Positions 6,975-11,169 of a stretch of 11,169 nt of DNA are shown one piece after another (position 1 is the first letter of the stretch; every line of letters begins with the position of its first letter). The notes under the pieces are model-generated. The model was not told where the DNA came from. It made no database searches and saw nothing but the letters and a program-made list of their open reading frames with translations. The DNA is taken from NCBI GenBank assembly GCA_029939545.1, contig JAOZSS010000048.1, positions 2,569 to 13,737 of the forward strand, in the 5' to 3' direction. The translations under genes and the position numbers were made by a program. This stretch comes from Kiritimatiellia bacterium. GTDB taxonomy: Bacteria > Verrucomicrobiota > Kiritimatiellia > UBA8416 > JABMPJ01.

Positions 6975-7205
6975 CTACTCTTCACTCAGGATCATACACT
7001 CGTCTCTGTCGAACGTTACCATGCCCCGCTTAATCGCTATGGTTTCGCGACCCCCATCCACAACCACTTTCCCCGGGCGCAGCAGGCTGACGATCGGCGC
7101 GTGGTGATCAAGCAGCTCAAACTCAGCCGAATCACCGGTTAGGCAGACGCTCTTCGCCTCGCCCTCGAACACGACGTGCTTGGGGTTAAGCACTACCAGT
7201 TTCAT
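6975..7205 (-). CDS. atpC: F-type ATPase subunit epsilon, N-terminal domain only
   Basis: This 76-residue protein covers only the beta-sandwich domain of epsilon, which binds gamma and the c-ring. It begins MKLVVLNPKHVVFEGEAKSV and contains DSAEFELLDHHAPIVSLLRPG, matching the conserved GEFGVLPNHAPLVTALKPG region. Ordinary epsilon is about 130-140 residues and ends in a two-helix hairpin that can inhibit ATP hydrolysis; that part is missing and the frame stops cleanly at TAG. I chose the ATG at 7203-7205 because the family begins MKL and AAGGAA lies 7 bases upstream; an in-frame GTG at 7230-7232 would add nine basic residues. The gene overlaps the end of alpha-2 by 20 bases. Its place between alpha-2 and c is unusual, since epsilon normally follows beta. 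Confidence 0.88.
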   Translation of the reverse strand: MKLVVLNPKHVVFEGEAKSVCLTGDSAEFELLDHHAPIVSLLRPGKVVVDGGRETIAIKRGMVTFDRDECMILSEE

Positions 7206-8709
7206 TCGCCGGTTCCTTTTTCTTTGCCCCACTGCTCAGTTGATCCATGTGCGCATCCAGTGCGTCCGAAAGCTGCTTCTCCAATGCGGGCGTCAGCTCT
7301 GTCGCATCGTCCAGGCTCTCATACAGCGCGGCAAAGCGCTCACGCACGAATACGGGAAATTCTTTGCTGAACTTGTGACGCTGGGGGTCCGTCATCTTGT
7401 TGAGCACGCCCTTGTACAGGCCGAAGAGCAAGAGAACCTGATCGGCCATAGCCACCGGCTGGTACTGCATCTGGACAAAAATCGATGCGATGGATTGGCC
7501 TCGGTCCACAGTCGCCTGCGCTTCATCGGACAGCCCCGATTGCAGTCGACTCAACGCCAACACCTCGTTGTACTGCGCATAGTCAGCACGCAACCCAAGT
7601 GTCAGCGTTCTCATCAGCGGCGACTGGACACGTCCACCGATAATCGACAGGGATGTGGTGATATCAATCGCGGGACGCACACCTTCGGCAAAGATGGCCG
7701 AACTGAGGCATATCTGCCCGTCGCACATCGACGCCAGGTTGGATGGAATAAAGCCGGTCAGATCGCCCTGCAATGTCTCGGCAATTCCGAGAAAGGTCAT
7801 CGAGGCCCCACCGTGCGCCTCGTTGAACCTGCCTGCACGCTCCATCAACTGGGTCTGAACGTAGAATATATCACCCGGATAGGCCTCACGTCCAGGGGGG
7901 CGCTCCAGCAGCAGGGACAACTGGCGGTACGCCCATGCGTGTTTCGTGAGGTCATCGAATACGACCAGAACATCCCTGCCCTTGAGCGCGAAATACTCGC
8001 CCAGCGAGGCGGCCGCAAACGGCACGAGATACTGTTCCCCGACGGGTGCATTGTCTGTGGCCACCATCACAACCGTGTAATCCAGTGCCCCACCGTCCTT
8101 GAGCACAGACATGATCTTACTCAGGCCGGACAACGATTTACCTACACAGCAGAAGATGCAGACCACGTCACGCCCGAGCTGGTTGAGGATGGCATCCACA
8201 GCGATCACGGTCTTTCCGGTCATGCGGTCGCCCAGAATCAACTGGCGCTGCCCCTTGGCCAATGGGATCGCGATGTCGATCATCTTCGTGCCCACAGGGA
8301 TAAACTCCTCCACCGGTGCGCGCCACACGATGGGTGCCGAATCACGGAAGACGGCATACATATCATCTTCTTCAACGCGCTCGCCCTGGTCACAGGGCTC
8401 GCCCAGAGCGGTCACCATACGTCCGATGAAACGTTCTCCCACAGGTATCTTGAACGGTTCACTGGCACCGGTCACCTCTTTTCCCATACGCAGCCGGGTC
8501 TGATCGCCCAGGACGAGAACCAGCACGTCCTCTTCATCATACCCCATGATGATGCCGTTCACCCCGTTGCCGAGGTCGACAATCTGGCCGTTGAGACAGG
8601 TGGGCAGACCGGTAATGCGGACAATGATCTCCTTGATGTCCTTGATCACGCCCTTCTCGTGGACCTTGATCTTAAAGAGCGGTAGCGCGGTACCGAGCGA
8701 TTTGCTCAT
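7186..8709 (-). CDS. atpA: F-type ATPase second alpha subunit, lacking the arginine finger
   Basis: This 507-residue alpha homologue has the beta-barrel (about 15-95), Walker A GDRMTGKT (160-167), DVLVVFDDLTKHAWAYRQ, LLLERPPGREAYPGDIFY and an alpha-type C-terminal helical domain with a polar tail. The segment that carries the catalytic arginine finger in alpha (usually VGxSVSRVGG) reads ITTSLSIIGG: the arginine is isoleucine I356 (codon 7642-7644). Other conserved spots also differ: TGIKAID is VGTKMID, and YLHSRLLERA is YVQTQLMERA. The subunit should bind nucleotide but could not complete a beta catalytic site. It shares odd features with alpha-1 (GDRMTGKT, CCxGKS, TKHAWAYRQ), which points to tandem duplication. 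The start at 8707-8709 has GGAGG 6 bases upstream and lies 38 bases inside alpha-1. A longer in-frame extension upstream lacks alpha-like sequence. Confidence 0.93.
   Translation of the reverse strand: MSKSLGTALPLFKIKVHEKGVIKDIKEIIVRITGLPTCLNGQIVDLGNGVNGIIMGYDEEDVLVLVLGDQTRLRMGKEVTGASEPFKIPVGERFIGRMVTALGEPCDQGERVEEDDMYAVFRDSAPIVWRAPVEEFIPVGTKMIDIAIPLAKGQRQLILGDRMTGKTVIAVDAILNQLGRDVVCIFCCVGKSLSGLSKIMSVLKDGGALDYTVVMVATDNAPVGEQYLVPFAAASLGEYFALKGRDVLVVFDDLTKHAWAYRQLSLLLERPPGREAYPGDIFYVQTQLMERAGRFNEAHGGASMTFLGIAETLQGDLTGFIPSNLASMCDGQICLSSAIFAEGVRPAIDITTSLSIIGGRVQSPLMRTLTLGLRADYAQYNEVLALSRLQSGLSDEAQATVDRGQSIASIFVQMQYQPVAMADQVLLLFGLYKGVLNKMTDPQRHKFSKEFPVFVRERFAALYESLDDATELTPALEKQLSDALDAHMDQLSSGAKKKEPANETGSA
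7213..7218 (-). promoter_or_regulatory. Ribosome-binding site that fixes the epsilon start
   Basis: AAGGAA on the minus strand lies 7 bases before the ATG at 7203-7205, within the last codons of alpha-2. It supports the short 76-residue epsilon over a longer form starting at a GTG. Confidence 0.65.
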
Positions 8710-10135
8710 CGAACCCCTCCTTGATGTTGTCGGACATTTCCTCGTTCTGCCGCAGTTCTTCGAGTAGTTCAGGGCAGTTGAGGTGAACCAGATCAATCAG
8801 GGCCGCCAGCTTACCCTTCACCTCTTCCGGCCTGGAGTCTGCCAGAAAGCCATGATTCAAGGCATAGAGAACAACGACCTCGTCCTCCATCGAAATGGGG
8901 CTGTTCTGCTCTTGTTTGAGCAACTCTTCGAGCACTTTTCCTTGAAGCAGGCGCTTCTCTACCTCGGCTGACATACCCGCCTTGATACGTGTCAGCTTCT
9001 CCAACTCCTTATAGCGGACAAATTCGAGCTGTAGCATCCCGGTCAACTTCTTGACGGCACGCCACTGCACCTTACTGCCAATACGAGAAACTGACAGACC
9101 TACATCAATCGCCGGCTTGAAGCCTTCACCAAAGAGGTTCGTACTGAAGTAGATCTGTCCGTCGGTCATCGAAACAATGTTCGAAGGTATATAGCCCGCC
9201 AGGTCGCCCTGCTGCGTTTCCACGATCGGTAGATGCGTCATCGAACCGCTGCCCCGGTCCGGCTTCAGCCTACCGGCCCGTTCCACAAGTTGGGAGTGAA
9301 TATAGAAAATATCGCCGGGGTAGGCGTCTCGACCTGGTGCACGCTCCAGCAGCAGCGAGATCTGCCGGTAGGCCCAGGCGTGTTTCGTGAAGTCGTCAAA
9401 GACCACCAGCACATGCCCGCCCTTCTCGTACATGAAGTGCTCGCCAAGGCTGGTCGCCACGTACGGCACGAGGTACTGTTGCCCGATCGGGTCCGAAGCG
9501 GTCGCGGCAACTGATATCGTGTAGTCCCACGCATGCGCTTGGTCAAATGACTCGTGCACACGACTAAGCGAGGCCTCGGACTTGCCGATGCAGCAGTAGA
9601 TGCACGTCACACCCTTGCCGCGCTGATTCAGTATGGCATCCACCGCGACCGTCGTCTTGCCGGTCATGCGATCGCCCAGGATGAGCATACGCTGCCCGCG
9701 CCCCACCGGCTTTATCATGTCGATAATCTTGGTGCCGGTCTCCATCACCTCGGTCAACGGGATGCGCTCCAATACCCCGGGTGCCTTCATGAAAATCGGG
9801 TACATCGCTGACTCACGAATAGGACCCTCACCGTCGATAGGCTTGCACAGCGCGTTGACGCGCCGTCCGACGAACTCGTCGCCAACAGGAACCTTGAAGT
9901 CATCAATGGGCGTCGACACTTGATCGCCCGGCTTGATCGGATGGCCGGACCTCACCAAAAGTACGAGCACATAGTCCCCGTCAAAACCGAGAATCACGCC
10001 CTCGGAGTCACTGCCGATCCGCACCAGCTGCCCGTTCATGCAGTTGGTCAGCCCGACCACGTGGACCACGTCCTGCCGCACTTCCACGACCGACCCGTTC
10101 TCCTTCACCTTGATGAGGTCAAGCTTGAGCGCCAT
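8672..10135 (-). CDS. atpA: F-type ATPase subunit alpha, with intact arginine finger
   Basis: This 487-residue alpha subunit alternates with beta in the F1 hexamer, holds a non-catalytic nucleotide and lends an arginine to the beta catalytic site. The beta-barrel (about 13-85) contains VVHVVGLTNCMNGQLV. Walker A is GDRMTGKT (154-161; the usual Q is M). HVLVVFDDFTKHAWAYRQ, LLLERAPGRDAYPGDIFY and ETQQGDLAGYIPSN all match alpha. The arginine finger is R351 in VGLSVSRIGS (codon 9083-9085). The C-terminal helical domain is complete. Only about 13 residues precede the first barrel strand against nearly 30 in E. coli, so the N-terminal helix that binds delta is missing or very short. The ATG at 10133-10135 directly abuts the TAG of the upstream gene, with a purine-rich GGAAAGGGG site within that gene's last codons, so translation is probably coupled. 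Confidence 0.95.
   Translation of the reverse strand: MALKLDLIKVKENGSVVEVRQDVVHVVGLTNCMNGQLVRIGSDSEGVILGFDGDYVLVLLVRSGHPIKPGDQVSTPIDDFKVPVGDEFVGRRVNALCKPIDGEGPIRESAMYPIFMKAPGVLERIPLTEVMETGTKIIDMIKPVGRGQRMLILGDRMTGKTTVAVDAILNQRGKGVTCIYCCIGKSEASLSRVHESFDQAHAWDYTISVAATASDPIGQQYLVPYVATSLGEHFMYEKGGHVLVVFDDFTKHAWAYRQISLLLERAPGRDAYPGDIFYIHSQLVERAGRLKPDRGSGSMTHLPIVETQQGDLAGYIPSNIVSMTDGQIYFSTNLFGEGFKPAIDVGLSVSRIGSKVQWRAVKKLTGMLQLEFVRYKELEKLTRIKAGMSAEVEKRLLQGKVLEELLKQEQNSPISMEDEVVVLYALNHGFLADSRPEEVKGKLAALIDLVHLNCPELLEELRQNEEMSDNIKEGFDEQIARYRATAL
8716..8720 (-). promoter_or_regulatory. Ribosome-binding site that fixes the alpha-2 start
   Basis: The minus strand reads AAGGAGGGGTTCG and then ATG. The GGAGG core lies 6 bases before the ATG at 8707-8709 and inside the end of alpha-1. 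It is the best Shine-Dalgarno match noticed in the window and supports a start nested in the upstream gene. Confidence 0.8.
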
Positions 10136-11169
10136 CTACTTCCCCTTTCCGCCGCCGTACCAGCGCAGGAAGAACAACAGACTCATGACGGCGAGGAAAC
10201 CAATGATGATGTAAATGATCAACCAGGTCGTCTTCATGCTGGGCGGCTTCGCCTTGAAGCCATACTTCTGAGTGTTTTTCTGCGGCCGTAGCGCGCTTTC
10301 CACGCGCAGGATGCGTTGCTCGATCCGATCCAGCTGGTCGTTCTGGCGCCGGTAGAAAGCTACGTACCGGTCACTGAACTCGCCAGGTCCCTTCTTGGCA
10401 TCAACGGCATCAAGCTCTTCGATGAGCTTCTGGAGACCCTCCTCTACCGCACTGAACGAGCCATCGGCACCCACACGCTTCAGGAGCGCTTCGGCTCGTA
10501 CGCGCAGCTCGGGAATCCGCAGGTCAGCCAAGTTCCATTTGTCGCGCATCTTGACCTCGAACACACGTGTCTCACCCGGCGGAATCTCAACGCTGTTCTT
10601 GAAGACATAGCAGATATCCGTTTCCGGGTGGGTGGACACATCAAGTTCACCGGCGTCCAAGACATCCGACAGCTTGATCTCTTCCGGTAAGTTCTTCTCG
10701 ATCGGAACGCGCCGCGTCTCTTTCGGCGAGGTATTCCTGACCGAAATCCTGAGGACCGCCACGTTGTATTCGCCTTCCAAAATGACGTCGCCGCCGTTCG
10801 GGAGCGGCGCCTCCTTGACATCCCCTATCAGGCTGCCGATATCCTGGCCCGTGCTGAGCACCAGGTTCTCCAAGTAGCCCAGGTCCGTCTTAATACGCTT
10901 CAGTCTCTCAAGATTGGCCTCGTAGGCGCGGATATGCTGCATCGGCTTGATGCCGGGACCGATGCCACTTTCGCCTTGTAGCGCTGCGACTGATTCCAGG
11001 TTCTTCTCGATCTCGGCCAGCAGCCCTGCCGCGTTCTCCTGGTAGTCCGACCCTTCCAGCTTGGTCACGAGCTGCTTGGCATGCTCTTGCAGCGACACGA
11101 TCTCGTCCCCTTCGACCAACCAGATATCACGGATCTCGACGTCGAATTCGCGAATCTCCTTGGCACCCA
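10136..11169 (-). CDS. Membrane-anchored protein of unknown function, C-terminal part (cut by window edge)
   Basis: I do not recognise this family. The frame is open to the window edge, with KEIREFDVEIRDIWLVEGDE upstream of the first possible start (a TTG at 11117-11119), so the true start is probably outside. About 343 residues are visible. A helical region comes first, then a beta-rich stretch (GEYNVAVLRISVRNTS... ETRRVPIEKNLPEEIKLSDVL ... IPPGETRVFEVKMRDKW) that looks like a beta-sandwich. A coiled-coil part follows (RRQNDQLDRIEQRILRVESAL), then one strong membrane helix near the end (TTWLIIYIIIGFLAVMSLLFFL) and a short basic tail RWYGGGKGK. This layout suggests a bulk domain outside the cytoplasm held by a C-terminal anchor, but the missing N-terminus leaves topology open. 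Its TAG touches the alpha-1 ATG, so it is almost surely in the ATPase operon. It shows no similarity to subunit a or AtpI that I can see. Confidence 0.7.
   Translation of the reverse strand, partial: GAKEIREFDVEIRDIWLVEGDEIVSLQEHAKQLVTKLEGSDYQENAAGLLAEIEKNLESVAALQGESGIGPGIKPMQHIRAYEANLERLKRIKTDLGYLENLVLSTGQDIGSLIGDVKEAPLPNGGDVILEGEYNVAVLRISVRNTSPKETRRVPIEKNLPEEIKLSDVLDAGELDVSTHPETDICYVFKNSVEIPPGETRVFEVKMRDKWNLADLRIPELRVRAEALLKRVGADGSFSAVEEGLQKLIEELDAVDAKKGPGEFSDRYVAFYRRQNDQLDRIEQRILRVESALRPQKNTQKYGFKAKPPSMKTTWLIIYIIIGFLAVMSLLFFLRWYGGGKGK

Noticed and set aside
7642..7644. Loss of the alpha-2 arginine finger as a sequencing error
   Set aside because: Arginine to isoleucine (CGT to ATT) needs two base changes and neighbouring residues of the motif are also altered while the frame stays intact, so a single error is unlikely.
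7180..8685. Open plus-strand frame of about 500 codons antisense to alpha-2
   Set aside because: It lies opposite a gene with full alpha-family motifs, its translation is rich in histidine and glutamine with no domain I recognise, and similar long antisense frames lie opposite other genes here. It is a codon-bias shadow.
8707..8796. Longer alpha-2 starting at 8796
   Set aside because: The extra residues do not resemble an alpha N-terminus and are read out of alpha-1 coding sequence; the GGAGG site 6 bases before 8709 decides the start.
10136..11169. Unknown upstream gene as a diverged subunit a or AtpI
   Set aside because: Subunit a has five or six membrane helices with an essential arginine and AtpI has several; this protein shows a single C-terminal helix and a large soluble part.

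Overview
The window (11,169 bases, moderately GC-rich by eye) is coded entirely on the minus strand. It reads as one long run of co-oriented genes from high to low coordinates. Both ends are cut by the window: a membrane-anchored protein of unknown function enters at the high end and a GspG-type pseudopilin leaves at the low end. The organism is a diderm bacterium, because it carries GspE-GspF-GspG in the classical type II secretion order. The CACTGATCACTG-type intergenic repeat and the divergent ATPase fit an uncultivated lineage, perhaps of the Planctomycetes-Verrucomicrobia-Omnitrophota group. That placement is a guess of low confidence.

The core (about 3274-10135) is a complete-looking but very unusual F-type ATPase operon. 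In transcription order it holds alpha-1, alpha-2, epsilon, c, a b/delta fusion, gamma and beta. Classical operons run a-c-b-delta-alpha-gamma-beta-epsilon, and the alternative N-ATPase operons start with beta-epsilon, so this order matches neither. There are two adjacent alpha paralogues. Alpha-1 keeps the arginine finger (R351); alpha-2 has isoleucine there (I356). Epsilon is only the N-terminal beta-sandwich. Delta survives only as a C-terminal domain fused to b, and both alphas have short N-termini. Gamma ends in a lysine/arginine tail. Subunit c keeps its carboxylate (E54) but lacks the usual sodium ligands. No subunit a gene lies in the window.

Upstream (10136-11169) is the C-terminal part of a protein with a beta-rich domain, coiled coil and one C-terminal membrane helix; its stop codon touches the alpha-1 start codon. 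Downstream, only 16 bases after beta, come gspE, gspF (after a 152-base repeat-bearing gap) and gspG. Most junctions are tight or overlapping, so alpha-1/alpha-2/epsilon and beta/gspE are probably co-transcribed and in part translationally coupled.

Each gap longer than 100 bases holds a different inverted repeat: 1501-1593 (gspE/gspF), 5684-5758 (b/gamma), 6560-6620 (c/b) and a small hairpin at 6920-6940 (epsilon/c). The strongest candidate for something undescribed is the ATPase itself: an F1 with a specialised finger-less second alpha, reduced stalk and regulatory parts, linked to an unknown membrane protein and to secretion genes.
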